From assembly GCA_963542015.1 (NCBI GenBank), contig CAUTUX010000004.1:24149-88148 (forward strand): a DNA stretch of 64,000 nt, read 5' to 3'. The position numbers and the translations under genes were made by a program. This stretch comes from CAUTUX01 sp963542015 (GTDB taxonomy: Bacteria; Bacillota; Clostridia; Christensenellales; CAG-917). Of the stretch, positions 26,664 to 37,130 are shown piece by piece. Below the pieces are notes generated by a model. It did no database searches. It was not told the origin of the DNA and worked only from the letters and a program-made list of their open reading frames with translations. How positions within the stretch are numbered: position 1 is the stretch's first letter; each line of letters starts with the position of its first letter.

Positions 26664-29600
26664 GTACATACTTTAATGATAAAAATATTTATGGCTTAAA
26701 TTTATCAAAAAAGCATGGAGCAGGATTCCCAATTGATGAAAAAGGTAAAGAAAAAATACAGTCGTTGAATGGTGATTGGAACTTTAAATTTTTCCAGTCC
26801 GTTGTTTTAAAAACAATGAACCCTAATGAATGGGACAAAATACAAGTACCATCAAACTGGCAACTTAAGGGCTATGGAATACCACAATATACAAATATAA
26901 GATATCCTTTAGCTATTAATACAAAAGGAAAAATGCCTTATATAAATCCGTATAAAGATCCTTGTGGATTATATATGAGAGATTTCGACATTGATAATCT
27001 TGACGACAATGTTTCAATAAATTTTGCAGCGAATTCGGCAGCTGAACTATATATAAATGGAAATTTTGTAGGATATTCAGAATCATCATTTGATTATCAA
27101 GAATATGACATAACTAAATATCTAAAAATTGGTAAAAACCAAGTTAAAATTCTTGTTTATCAGTATTGTACTGGTAGCTATCTTGAAGATCAGGACATGT
27201 GGAGATTGTCTGGTTTATTTAGGGACATTAATCTTATTTTCATTCCAAAAATATATGTGCGTGATATATATGCAAGATCCGATTTTAAAAGTGAAGATTT
27301 AAGTAAGCCAAGACTTTTGGTGGACTTTGTTGTAAGGAATAAAGGAACTAAGTTAGTAAACGGTAAAGCAGTTTTGAAGTTACTTGATGGCAAGAATGAG
27401 TTATTTTCAATTGAAAAAGAAATTAGCAGTTTAAATGACACAGATAAAAAATCATTTAGAGTTGAAAAAGATCTAGCAGATATTAAACTTTGGAGTGCTG
27501 AAAACCCATATTTGTATAAATTAGTTTTAACTGTTTATGATGATAATAATAAATTTTTAGATTCTAGAGTTCTAAATTTTGGATTTAGAAAAATTGAAGT
27601 TGTTCCATCTATAGGTGATAAGCCAGCTACAATAAAGTTAAATTGAAAAATTCTTAAAATTCGTGGTGTAAATAGACATGAGTTTCATCCAGATTATGGT
27701 CATGCAGTACCTAAAGAGATAACAGAACAAGACATACTTCTATTAAAGAGAAATAATATAAACAGTATAAGAACATCTCATTATCCAAATACAAGACATT
27801 TTTATGATTTATGTGACAAGTACGGCATCATGGTAATGTCTGAAAATAATCTTGAAACACATGGACTTGCAATTCGTTATCCAGGTGATGTTCCATACTG
27901 GATCGAACAAACAACATGGCGTATGGAAAATATGGTAATGAGATTTAGAAATCATCCATCAATATTATTTTGGTCAATTGGTAATGAGGCTGGTAATGGT
28001 AAGTCTTTTGCAAGTATGTACAAACGGGCAAAGGAACTTGACGACAGACCTGTACACTATGAATCAGATTTGAAAATGAAGTATACAGACATCTTAAGTG
28101 AAATGTATACAAGATTAGAAAAGATAGATGATATTTTAAATAAAAAAACACACATACATTCTCAAGCTCTATACCAACCCGCAGGTTCTAGATTAACCCC
28201 TGCAATGTATAAAAACTTGCCATTCATATTGTGTGAATATGCACATGCAATGGGTAACAGTTTGGGTAATTTTAAAGATTATTGGGATAAATTCAAACAA
28301 TCTGATCAATTGTGTGGTGGGTATATTTGGGATTTTGCCGATCAATCAATAAAGCGTATATTGCCTGATGGGAAAACTGAATGGACATATGGTGGTGACT
28401 GGGGAGATGAACCACATGATGGAACATTTGCATGTAACGGAATAGTTAAACCAGATCGTTCTTTTAATCCATCAATGTATGAGGTAATAAAGGTATATCA
28501 ACAAATTCAGTTTAAAATTATTGACAATAAAATAGAAATTACAAATGAATATCTATTTACAGATGCAAGTAAATTTGAATATACAGCAGAATTATTAGTT
28601 GATGGTATTGTTGCACAAACAAAAACGCTAAATGTTCCAGCCATTCCACCAGTATCAAAGGCATTAGTTGATGTTCCATTTGATTTATCAAAAGTAAATG
28701 GGGATGAAGTATATATAAATTTATATGCAAAATATAAGGTTGATGAGTTTATATATAAAAAAGGACATCCTGTAGCAACAGAACAAATTATAATTAAAGA
28801 TTTTAAACCAAAAGCAGTTCATGAATTAAAGAGTACAAAATCAACACATGATGATGACTATGTATTCTTAAATTCTAACAATATTACTGCTGCTATAAAT
28901 AAATCAACAGGATTTATAGAGTTTATTAAAATAAACGGTAAACAAATTCTTGAACACAGCTTAATTTTAAATTTCTTTAGAGCTCCTGTTGATAATGATG
29001 ATTCAAAGAACTTGCCTAGGTTCTTAGTCAAATGGTTTGGAAAGGTATTTTTCAAAAATGCAGTAAAGGAATTAGTTTTAACGAAACAAATGTTAAATAA
29101 AAATTCATATCAAGTATCATGGAGAAGCGGAGTAAGGTTCTCAAAAATTCAAGCTAAGTATACTGCAGTTGAAGAAGGAATACTCGTTGAACTTATTTGT
29201 AAGAATAATTTTTATTCGTTACCAAAATATGGATTTAGGTTTAAAACTAAATTAGATAATCAGATTAAATTTTTCGGTAGGGGACCACATGAAAACTACT
29301 GTGACAGAAAGTATTCTGCACATCTTGGCACATATGAGGGCAAAGTAGAGGATTTTCAACACGAATATGTTGTGCCTCAGGAAAATGGCAACCACACAGG
29401 CATAAGATATTTGGAAATTGGTGGCGATAATGGAATTTGCATAGAAGCGGTAAATAAGCCATTTGAATTTACAGCTCACAACTATTCAATGGAAGATTTA
29501 GAAAAGGCTACCCATTTACATCAACTTAATCACGAAAATGATTTATTAGAAATAGCAATTGATGGAATGCAAAAAGGAGTTGGTGGTGACATACCTGCTC

Positions 29601-29680
29601 TTGCATGTGTTAAAAAGCAGTATAAGATTTTACCAAATCAAGAGCATACATTATCATTTATAATAAAGCCAAAGAAATAA
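26660..29680 (+). pseudogene. lacZ: Beta-galactosidase LacZ (GH2) interrupted by one in-frame TGA
   Basis: A GH2 beta-galactosidase of about 1006 codons read in a single frame, broken only by TGA at 27644-27646 (codon 329). The stop falls where relatives have LNGK before IRGVNRHEF: it reads AAT-TGA-AAA, one base from AAT-GGA-AAA. Upstream are the sugar-binding and immunoglobulin-like domains. Downstream are the acid/base Glu (SIGNEAGNG), the nucleophile Glu (ILCEYAHAMGNS) and the bgal small chain. An internal start at 27830 would give a piece without the N-terminal domains, unlikely to be active alone. No other frameshift was seen, so this is recent decay, a sequencing error or readthrough. 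Confidence 0.85.
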
Positions 29681-29702
29681 TACATGAATGGAGAAATAAA
29701 CA

Positions 29703-31631
29703 GTGGAAATTAAATTAGAAAATGGAGTGTCGTTAAGTTACTCACAACCAAAGAAAGGTTTTGAAATTTTAAAAGATGCAAATGTACCAAATGCAAAAAG
29801 AGTTCTAGTAATGTCTGTAAATGGAGTTACTAAAGAACTCAACAGTGTTGTGAATGAAGATGCAACCATTAAGTTTTATACATTCGATGATGAAGAGGGT
29901 AAGAGGGCATATAGACATACCTGTTCTCATATTTTAGCTCAAGCTATAACTAATATTTATCCAACTGTTAAATTGGCAATAGGACCATCTATTGAAAATG
30001 GTTTTTATTATGATTTTGATTTTTTAACATCAATTGGGCGTGAAGAATTCGAAAAAATTGAAACTGAAATGAAGAACATTATTAAAGCAAATTTCCCAAT
30101 CGAAAGATTGGAATATTCCAAAGAAGAAGCAGAAAAATATTTGATGAGTAAACAGCAAACATATAAATTAGAGTTACTTGCTGATTTGCCAGAAAATGAA
30201 GAAATTACATTTTATAAACAAGGTGAATTCCAAGATTTGTGTAGTGGTCCACATTTAACATCAACTGGAAAGATTAAAGCATTTAAGCTCACATCATTAA
30301 CGGGAGCATATTGGAGAGGTTCTGAAAAAAATAAAATGCTTACAAGAATTTATGGGACAGCATTTGAAAAAGAATCTCAACTTGATGAATATTTACAGAA
30401 ACTTGAAGAAGCAAAACTTAGAGATCATAATAAATTAGGTAGAGACCTAGAATTATTTATGACTGATGAAAATATTGGTCAGGGATTAGCTCTATTGATG
30501 CCTAAAGGAGCTAAAGTAATACAAATTCTTGAGAGATTTGTTGAAGATGAAGAAGAAAGAAGAGGGTATATCTTTACAAAAACCCCTTTACTTACAAAAC
30601 CAAATTTATTTGAAACATCAGGACATCTTGCACACTATAAAGATAAAATGTTTTGTTGTAATCCTGATACAGATGAAGAGTTATATTTGAGACCTATGAC
30701 ATGCCCTTTCCAATTTACAATATATAACAACGGAATTAAATCATACAGAGATTTGCCTTTAAGATACTCAGAGACTTCTACATTATTTAGAAAAGAAGCA
30801 TCTGGAGAAATGCATGGACTGATAAGATTGAGACAATTTACATTGTCTGATGGTCATATAGTATGTACTAAAAAGCAGCTAGAAAGCGAATTTAAAGGTA
30901 CGTTTGATTTAGTTAAATTTATGTTAGATACATTTGGTCTAACTGATGATGTAACTTTTAGATTTTCAAGATGGGATCCAAATAATGCTAAAAAATACAT
31001 TGGTACAAAAAAGGAATGGGAACATACTGAAAAAATTATGGAGAATCTCTTGAAGAAAGCTGGAATCAAGTATGAAGAAGGATGGGGAGAAGCTGCTTTC
31101 TATGGACCTAAACTTGATGTACAGTTAAAAAATGTTCATGGTAAGGAAGATACAATTATTACAATCCAAATTGACTTCGCACTAGCAAAACGATTCCAAA
31201 TGACATATATAAATGAAAATGGTGAAAAATCTATTCCATACATAATTCATAGAAGTTCAATTGGTTGCTATGAACGTACATTAGCAATGTTGATAGAAAA
31301 ATATAATGGAGCTTTCCCTGTTTGGTTTGCGCCAGAACAAGTTAAGATTTTATCCTTAACGGATAGAACGGCGGATAAAGTACTGGAATATAAAAACGAA
31401 TTGCTAAAATATAATATTCGAGTAGGTACTGATCTAAGAAATGAAAAATTAGGAAAGAAAATTAGAGATGCAAGACTTGAGAGAATTCCATATATTTTAA
31501 TAGTGGGAGATGCAGAGGCAGAAAAGAATATTGTTTCTGTAAGGAATAGAGAAGCGGGAGATATGGGGACAATGTCATTAAGTGATTTTATAAAGATTAT
31601 TAATGAAGATATTGTTTCGAAAAAACATTAA
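29703..31631 (+). CDS. thrS: Threonyl-tRNA synthetase
   Basis: 642 residues, full length class II synthetase. A TGS domain (1-60) and the editing domain with HTCSHILAQAI and YDF (residues 60-240) are followed by the catalytic core (PMTCPFQFTIY, motif 2 FRKEASGEMHGLIRLRQF, motif 3 region SIGCYERTLAMLIE) and an anticodon-binding domain. The start is GTG at 29703 after GGAGAAATAAACA. It is 22 bases from lacZ, with no room for a T-box leader. Confidence 0.95.
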   Translation: MEIKLENGVSLSYSQPKKGFEILKDANVPNAKRVLVMSVNGVTKELNSVVNEDATIKFYTFDDEEGKRAYRHTCSHILAQAITNIYPTVKLAIGPSIENGFYYDFDFLTSIGREEFEKIETEMKNIIKANFPIERLEYSKEEAEKYLMSKQQTYKLELLADLPENEEITFYKQGEFQDLCSGPHLTSTGKIKAFKLTSLTGAYWRGSEKNKMLTRIYGTAFEKESQLDEYLQKLEEAKLRDHNKLGRDLELFMTDENIGQGLALLMPKGAKVIQILERFVEDEEERRGYIFTKTPLLTKPNLFETSGHLAHYKDKMFCCNPDTDEELYLRPMTCPFQFTIYNNGIKSYRDLPLRYSETSTLFRKEASGEMHGLIRLRQFTLSDGHIVCTKKQLESEFKGTFDLVKFMLDTFGLTDDVTFRFSRWDPNNAKKYIGTKKEWEHTEKIMENLLKKAGIKYEEGWGEAAFYGPKLDVQLKNVHGKEDTIITIQIDFALAKRFQMTYINENGEKSIPYIIHRSSIGCYERTLAMLIEKYNGAFPVWFAPEQVKILSLTDRTADKVLEYKNELLKYNIRVGTDLRNEKLGKKIRDARLERIPYILIVGDAEAEKNIVSVRNREAGDMGTMSLSDFIKIINEDIVSKKH

Positions 31632-31633
31632 TT

Positions 31634-31722
31634 TGGCGGAAGAGGAGAGATTCGAACTCTCGAAGCATTTCTGCTTACACGATTTCCAGTCGTGCGCCAT
31701 AGACCAACTAGGCGACTCTTCC
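31634..31722 (-). tRNA. tRNA-Ser (anticodon GGA)
   Basis: On the - strand a full cloverleaf: GGAAGAG acceptor paired with CTCTTCC, G discriminator and encoded CCA. The anticodon stem-loop CACGA-CTGGAAA-TCGTG shows anticodon GGA (serine codons TCC/TCT). The long variable arm (AAGCAGAAATGCTT) is typical of serine tRNAs. Confidence 0.96.
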
Positions 31723-31788
31723 AGACAATTAATTATATATACGATATAATAAAAAAACAAACATTGAATAATTCTGAGATGGAGAGAT

Positions 31789-32550
31789 ATGAAAATAGCT
31801 TTTTTTATAAACAAGCAAGCAGAAACAATAGATTTTAAAGATGTAATAAAAAAAGTTAAACATGAAATAGTAATAATAAATTCAGTTAATGAGTTGGATT
31901 TATCTTTTAATGTTGTAGTCGTTTTTGGTGGTGATGGGAGTATTTTGAAAGTTGCAATAAAAGCAGCAGAACTGAATATAAGCATATTAGGAATAAATTT
32001 TGGGAATTTGGGTTTCCTAACTCAATTAAAAAAGACAGATAACCTTATTAAAACACTGAATAATATTGAAAATATGCAGTTAAATAAACGTAGGACAATA
32101 CAGTGTCTAACCAATGGTAATTATGCTCTGAATGAATTTGTTATCAAAAGCTCGTCAATTACTCCAATATATACCAAGTTGTTTATAGATGATGTGTACA
32201 TAGATAATTTCCATGGTGATGGTCTAATTATCTCAACGCCAACAGGTTCTACAGCATATTCTTTGTCAGCTGGAGGACCAGTATTAGATCCTAAAGTTGA
32301 AGCAATTGCAATAGTTCCTTTGGCAGCACATTCGCTGAGGTCAAGACCACTTGTAATATCAAATAAAGCAAAAATTAAAGTTGAAATAACTGGAGAAAAT
32401 ATTGTACTTGCTGTAGATGGTAAACGAATCTCTGAAAGTTCAAAATATTTGGAATTTATAGTCCCAGATTTGAAAGTTAATTTCATAGAAACTGGTGATG
32501 ACTTTTATTCGAAACTATTTTTAAAGCTTGGAGATTGGAAAAGTAACTGA
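31789..32550 (+). CDS. nadK: NAD kinase
   Basis: 253 residues. VVVFGGDGSILK (GGDG nucleotide motif), LGINFGNLGFLT, the NE motif in YALNEFV, and DGLIISTPTGSTAYSLSAGGP match the NadK fold. It phosphorylates NAD to NADP. A TATAAT -10 lies at 31745-31750. It heads the nadK-argR-recN operon seen widely in Bacillota. Confidence 0.94.
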   Translation: MKIAFFINKQAETIDFKDVIKKVKHEIVIINSVNELDLSFNVVVVFGGDGSILKVAIKAAELNISILGINFGNLGFLTQLKKTDNLIKTLNNIENMQLNKRRTIQCLTNGNYALNEFVIKSSSITPIYTKLFIDDVYIDNFHGDGLIISTPTGSTAYSLSAGGPVLDPKVEAIAIVPLAAHSLRSRPLVISNKAKIKVEITGENIVLAVDGKRISESSKYLEFIVPDLKVNFIETGDDFYSKLFLKLGDWKSN

Positions 32551-32557
32551 GGTGTAC

Positions 32558-33019
32558 ATGTCAAAAAATAGCAGACAAACGGATATATTAAACTTAATTA
32601 AAGAATTTGAAATTGAAAAACAGGAAGAGCTTGTTGAAAGATTAAATTCTCTTGGACACAACACAACTCAAACAACTGTTTCAAGAGATATAAATGAGTT
32701 GAAATTAATTAAAGTTAAAGCAGAAAAACGACCAGGATATAAATATAAAGAAAAACAAAATACTGAGCAAAAACAATATTTGAATGTTTTTAAGAATGTT
32801 GTTAAAGAAATAAATGCAAGTTTAAATTTAATAGTTATAAAAACAGTTGTTGGAAGTGCAAATCCCGTGGCTGCATTGCTTGATCAATTTTCATTTGAAG
32901 AAATAATCGGTGTTATAGCTGGTGATGACACTATTTTCGTAGCTGTAGATAATCCTGATAATACAGAAAAAATAGTTTTGAAATTAAAAGAAATATTAAA
33001 TAACGGAATGGTTGAGTAA
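32558..33019 (+). CDS. argR: Arginine repressor ArgR
   Basis: 153 residues. The N-terminal winged helix (RQTDILNLI, TTQTTVSRDINELKLIKV) binds ARG boxes, and the C-terminal oligomerisation domain carries the arginine-binding GVIAGDDTIFVAV. The ATG at 32558 follows GAGGTG; the frame extends to 32528 inside nadK without a better start. It regulates arginine metabolism and sits between nadK and recN as usual. Confidence 0.93.
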   Translation: MSKNSRQTDILNLIKEFEIEKQEELVERLNSLGHNTTQTTVSRDINELKLIKVKAEKRPGYKYKEKQNTEQKQYLNVFKNVVKEINASLNLIVIKTVVGSANPVAALLDQFSFEEIIGVIAGDDTIFVAVDNPDNTEKIVLKLKEILNNGMVE

Positions 33020-34704
33020 TGTTATCAAAATTGTTCGTACAAAACATAGCATTGATAGAAAAGCTGGAACTTAATTTAAATAATGGTTTAAATATCCTTA
33101 CGGGTGAAACAGGTGCTGGTAAATCAATAATTATAGATTCCATAAATTTTGTATTAGGCGAAAGAGCAGATAAAACTTTAATAAGACACGGAAGCGATTA
33201 TGCGATAGTTGAAGCGGTCTTCGATGAATATCTAACAGATGAAATAAAATATTACCTAAATGATATAGGTATTGAATGTGAAGAAATACTTATTATTAAA
33301 AGAAAAATGACAATTGATAATAAGAATGAATGTCGTATCAATAATCAAGTTGTAACATTAAATACATTAAAAGGATTAACTCAGTTGCTTGTTGATGTGT
33401 ACGGACAACATCAGCATCAGTCTCTTTTGAATGTAAAAGAGCATATTAATTTTATTGATTCAATTGGGAAACTTGAAATTATAATCCCCCTAGAAAAATA
33501 TCAAGAAGCTCTCAGTGAATATTCAAATATATATAATCAACTCAAAGAATATGGAGATATTAATGAAAGGCATGAAAAACTTTCAAAGCTTAAAACCATA
33601 ATAGAAGAGATTGAGACATTAGACCTAAAAGAAAATGAATATGAAGAATTGTTAGCACAAAGAGAAAAAATGAAAAATGTCACTGAGATCGCAGAAAAAT
33701 TAAATAATGTAAAAAATTTCTTAGATAATAGTGAATACTCAATAAGTCATCAACTAAAAATGGCAACACAAGCAATTTCGTCTATTACATCGTATGATAA
33801 TGAACTTGAAGATATATACAATAGACTTGATTCCGCAAAAATAGAATTAGATGATTTAATTGAAATGCTGGAAGGCAACTTGAATTCCTTGGATTTTAAT
33901 GAGTTTGAATATGATAGATTAGAAACAAGAATTGAAGAAATAAAACATGTATTTAAGAAGTATGCCAACGGCTATGCAAAATTAAATGAGTATTTAAATA
34001 ATATAAAAATAGAATATGACAACTTAGATAATGCAGATTTTAATATCAATGTATTAACTGAAAAATTAAAAAAACTTGAAATAATAGTCAAAGAAAAGGC
34101 TGATATTCTATATAAGGCTAGACTAAAAGTAGCAAAGACATTTGAAGAAAATATCTTAAAACATTTATCAGATTTAGGGATGGGTAGCACTAAATTTAAA
34201 GTAGAAATACATCATTTAGAAAATATTGAATCGTATAAAAAGAATGGAGCAGATGAAGTTGAATTTTTAATTGCACCAAACGCTGGAGAGCCTCTAAAGC
34301 CATTATCAAAGATAATTTCTGGTGGCGAGATGTCAAGATTTATGTTGGCAGTTAAGAATATTAGCTCGGCAACTGATCATATCGCCACAATGATATTTGA
34401 TGAAATTGATACAGGAATTTCTGGAGTAATATCTCAAAAAGTTGCAGAAAAAATGTGTAATATTTCTAGACATAAACAAGTTATAGCTATCACACATTTG
34501 CCTCAATTGGCATCTATGGCTGATTATCATTATTTCATCGAAAAATATGAGAAGGATAATAAAACATTTACAAAAATAGAGTTACTAATGGAACCAGAAA
34601 GAGAATTGGCAAGAGTTTTAGGTAATACTGCAAACTCAGAAACTGCAATTATTCACGCAAAAGAACTTTTAAAATATGCAAAGGAATACAAAGCTAAACT
34701 TTAA
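33019..34704 (+). CDS. recN: DNA repair protein RecN
   Basis: 561 residues, SMC-like ATPase in double-strand break repair. It has Walker A TGETGAGKSIIIDSINF near residue 30, VYGQHQHQSLL, coiled-coil arms from 160 to 370, the ABC signature ISGGEMSRFMLAVK, Walker B IFDEIDTGISG and the switch His in AITHLPQLASMADYH. The start overlaps the argR stop (TAATG). Confidence 0.95.
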   Translation: MLSKLFVQNIALIEKLELNLNNGLNILTGETGAGKSIIIDSINFVLGERADKTLIRHGSDYAIVEAVFDEYLTDEIKYYLNDIGIECEEILIIKRKMTIDNKNECRINNQVVTLNTLKGLTQLLVDVYGQHQHQSLLNVKEHINFIDSIGKLEIIIPLEKYQEALSEYSNIYNQLKEYGDINERHEKLSKLKTIIEEIETLDLKENEYEELLAQREKMKNVTEIAEKLNNVKNFLDNSEYSISHQLKMATQAISSITSYDNELEDIYNRLDSAKIELDDLIEMLEGNLNSLDFNEFEYDRLETRIEEIKHVFKKYANGYAKLNEYLNNIKIEYDNLDNADFNINVLTEKLKKLEIIVKEKADILYKARLKVAKTFEENILKHLSDLGMGSTKFKVEIHHLENIESYKKNGADEVEFLIAPNAGEPLKPLSKIISGGEMSRFMLAVKNISSATDHIATMIFDEIDTGISGVISQKVAEKMCNISRHKQVIAITHLPQLASMADYHYFIEKYEKDNKTFTKIELLMEPERELARVLGNTANSETAIIHAKELLKYAKEYKAKL

Positions 34705-36079
34705 AATATTCAAGAATTTTCTGAATATTTAATGTTTTAGAAATAATAATCGAATTTTTAGTTTTATAATTAAATTTTCCGTATGTAGTTACAAGAATAT
34801 GTCCATCTTGTGTACACACAATTCCACAATATCCAGTATCGCTATCTGCAGTTTTGTAATCTCTTTCTTCATTTTGATTTTTTGCATAAGAATGTTGTAG
34901 CTTTAGGAGTAGCAAACCAGGTTTTTTATCTTTGATATCACTATAATTGCCAATCCACAACATAGTTCCTCTTGAAAATTGATTTTTAGGACTTGGTTTA
35001 TTTCCGTAATATGAAATATCTCTAAACGTCATACAAAGTAACCCTGTATTCTTGTCTACAGTAACTTTGTGTCGGTCACCAGTTATGTTTGTAGTTGTTT
35101 CTGTAAGGGGACTCCATGTCACACATTCATCCGTTGATGTGGCAAAATATGCTTGAGTTTTTCTATTTTGAGCTCTCATTATAATCATTATTTCGTTACT
35201 TTTTGGATCTCTAAAAACACAAGGTTCACACAAACCTGCTAAAGATTCAATACGGCGTTGATTCATAAATATTGGTTCAGGATCAGACCATTCCATTTCA
35301 CCATTATCATTAAAGGACAATACAGACTTATAAATTTTAAAAGAGTAGTCATGAAAGAATCCTGCCCACTTATTTATGAATTGATTTGTATTAGGATCTT
35401 TGAGTTGAACTAATGATGCCATCGCTACAATTGGATTCCACTTCCCCGTCATTTCTTTATATTTATTTCTTTTAGCTAATGGACTAAAAAAATGTTCGAA
35501 TTCACCCCAGTTTTTACCGTTTTCATCACCTAAAGAACATGAAAAACCTTCACCATGTTTTATAAACTGTTGCCATCCTGGACGCCCACTTATTAAAATT
35601 GTTTTTGTCTCATTTTTATATTTTGGATGCATTTTAAAGTTAAGTTTATATAGAGTAGGGGTTTCTTCAGATTTTAAAAATGATTTAGGTAAATCTTTTT
35701 CTTTTATCCAAGTATACCCATTGTCATAAGATCTCGACATTAAAATTTCTCCTCTGCCATGTCCCTTAACATATGTTGTTAAAATTGAACCATCGTTACA
35801 AGTAATGCTGTCTGGATGTGCTAAATAATTTTTACGATTAGAATTACTATTACTTTTATCTTGGCTTATATATTCATCAACAATTGAGTAATCATACATA
35901 TGTCTGATTTTATTTCCGAAGTTTGAATCATTAAATTGGTTTTGTTCTGGCTTTAGAGTTGAATCAATACTTTTATAATTTAGTTCAGGAATAACCTTAT
36001 TATTTTTTTCACATGAAGCAAAAGAAAAAACAAATAAAATAATCAATATTAATGTAAGAATGTATTTTTTTAACCTCAT
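34694..36079 (-). CDS. Predicted secreted lipoprotein with sialidase-like BNR repeats
   Basis: 461 residues. A lipoprotein signal peptide (RLKKYILTL basic/hydrophobic, lipobox FASC) is followed by a beta-propeller-like region with Asp-box repeats: SRSYDNGYTW and ATSTDECVTW. It resembles BNR/sialidase-fold exoglycosidases that act on host glycans. I cannot identify the full Arg triad and Tyr-Glu pair, so substrate is open. I chose the ATG at 36079 because it gives a typical signal peptide; an ATG at 36109 adds ten residues. It converges on recN with an overlap of 11 bases. Confidence 0.65.
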   Translation of the reverse strand: MRLKKYILTLILIILFVFSFASCEKNNKVIPELNYKSIDSTLKPEQNQFNDSNFGNKIRHMYDYSIVDEYISQDKSNSNSNRKNYLAHPDSITCNDGSILTTYVKGHGRGEILMSRSYDNGYTWIKEKDLPKSFLKSEETPTLYKLNFKMHPKYKNETKTILISGRPGWQQFIKHGEGFSCSLGDENGKNWGEFEHFFSPLAKRNKYKEMTGKWNPIVAMASLVQLKDPNTNQFINKWAGFFHDYSFKIYKSVLSFNDNGEMEWSDPEPIFMNQRRIESLAGLCEPCVFRDPKSNEIMIIMRAQNRKTQAYFATSTDECVTWSPLTETTTNITGDRHKVTVDKNTGLLCMTFRDISYYGNKPSPKNQFSRGTMLWIGNYSDIKDKKPGLLLLKLQHSYAKNQNEERDYKTADSDTGYCGIVCTQDGHILVTTYGKFNYKTKNSIIISKTLNIQKILEYFKV

Positions 36080-36171
36080 TTGAAAATTATAAACTAAATT
36101 TACATCCATGTTAATGTTGTAATCTTTTTATAACAAAACAAAGATGTTATCATAAATGTGTTGAGGTAGTA

Positions 36172-36669
36172 ATGTTAAGTGATTTTGAATTAAATATTTA
36201 TAAAGCATTAGATGAATTAGTCGGTAGCGAAAAGAAATTTAAAATTCTTGAAACTGAGGATATTTTAAATACTACAAAAAAATTTGATACAACAGCAGAT
36301 ATAGCAAAAATACCAGATGTAATTAAAGACTTTAAAGATAAAGATTTAATTGATTTAAAATATTTTACCCCTGAAGAATTTTGCTTGATGATTAAGAAGG
36401 ATTTAAATGAATTAATTGCTGAAACAAATGTGTACAAAAAAGTAGTAGAGAGTACAATTGAAAGTAGTCCTTCTGAAAAAAGTACTGAAGATGAAATAAA
36501 AAAAGAAAAAGTAACAAAGAAGGAACTAAAATCAGATACCAAAAATAAAGAACTAACAAGACAAGTAAAATCAAACATGACATTATTATATTCATTTCTT
36601 GGCAGCTTTTTCGGTGCAATTGTTTGTGGTATTGTTTTTGTACTATTGTATTTTTTTCTTAAGAGGTAA
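36172..36669 (+). CDS. Hypothetical protein with C-terminal membrane anchor
   Basis: 165 residues. Residues 1-75 are predicted helical (FELNIYKALDEL start, DFKDKDLIDLKYFTPEEF), resembling a winged-helix-like fold. A Lys/Glu/Ser-rich linker (95-135) leads to one transmembrane segment (SFLGSFFGAIVCGIVFVLL) at the very end. This is a tail-anchored layout with the N-terminal domain in the cytoplasm. Ribosome binding site GAGGTAG. It precedes a gene of similar layout by 3 bases, so the pair is probably co-transcribed. Function unknown. Confidence 0.6.
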   Translation: MLSDFELNIYKALDELVGSEKKFKILETEDILNTTKKFDTTADIAKIPDVIKDFKDKDLIDLKYFTPEEFCLMIKKDLNELIAETNVYKKVVESTIESSPSEKSTEDEIKKEKVTKKELKSDTKNKELTRQVKSNMTLLYSFLGSFFGAIVCGIVFVLLYFFLKR

Positions 36670-36672
36670 TAG

Positions 36673-37071
36673 TTGGCATTAGAAAAACAACATGTTTTAT
36701 CAAAAACAGAAAAGACAATAATGAAAACCATTTATAATTCTTCCAACAAAAAAACGGGAGAGTGTTTGCTTACACCTTATGCTATTTTCGAAAAAGTAAG
36801 CTATGACATCAAAATTAACGAATCTGATTTGGAAGAATCGCTTCGTTCCTTAGAAATTGATGAATATTTCACAAATACAGTATCTGATAAAAAAGGTGAA
36901 AAGGTTTACTGCATTAACTTAAGTCCTAAAGGAAGAGCCTTTGCACGTACAGAAAAGACATATAAAGTTAATTTGTTCATTAAGATAGTTATTGCTTTAG
37001 TTTGCGGAGCTTGCTCTGGGTTGGCAGCTTGGGGTATTAAAACACTGCTAACTTTATTTATAAAAAAATAG
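36673..37071 (+). CDS. Hypothetical protein with winged-helix-like N-terminus and C-terminal membrane anchor
   Basis: 132 residues starting at TTG. The N-terminal 95 residues look like a small helix-turn-helix domain (LSKTEKTIMKTIYN, ESLRSLEIDEYF, the beta hairpin KVYCINLSPKGRAFA). A single C-terminal transmembrane helix (LFIKIVIALVCGACSGLAAWG) follows. With its neighbour at 36172 it forms a pair of tail-anchored, possibly DNA- or protein-binding proteins. I do not recognise the family. Confidence 0.6.
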   Translation: MALEKQHVLSKTEKTIMKTIYNSSNKKTGECLLTPYAIFEKVSYDIKINESDLEESLRSLEIDEYFTNTVSDKKGEKVYCINLSPKGRAFARTEKTYKVNLFIKIVIALVCGACSGLAAWGIKTLLTLFIKK

Positions 37072-37130
37072 AAAATTTGAAAATTAACTATTAAGCGTGC
37101 TATTATATTATTTATAGAGCTTTAGGGAAT

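Noticed and set aside
26660..29680. TGA reassigned to Gly or Trp as an explanation of the lacZ stop
   Set aside because: Several housekeeping genes (trmD, rnhB, hemW, trmK) end with TGA, and tryptophans elsewhere use TGG.
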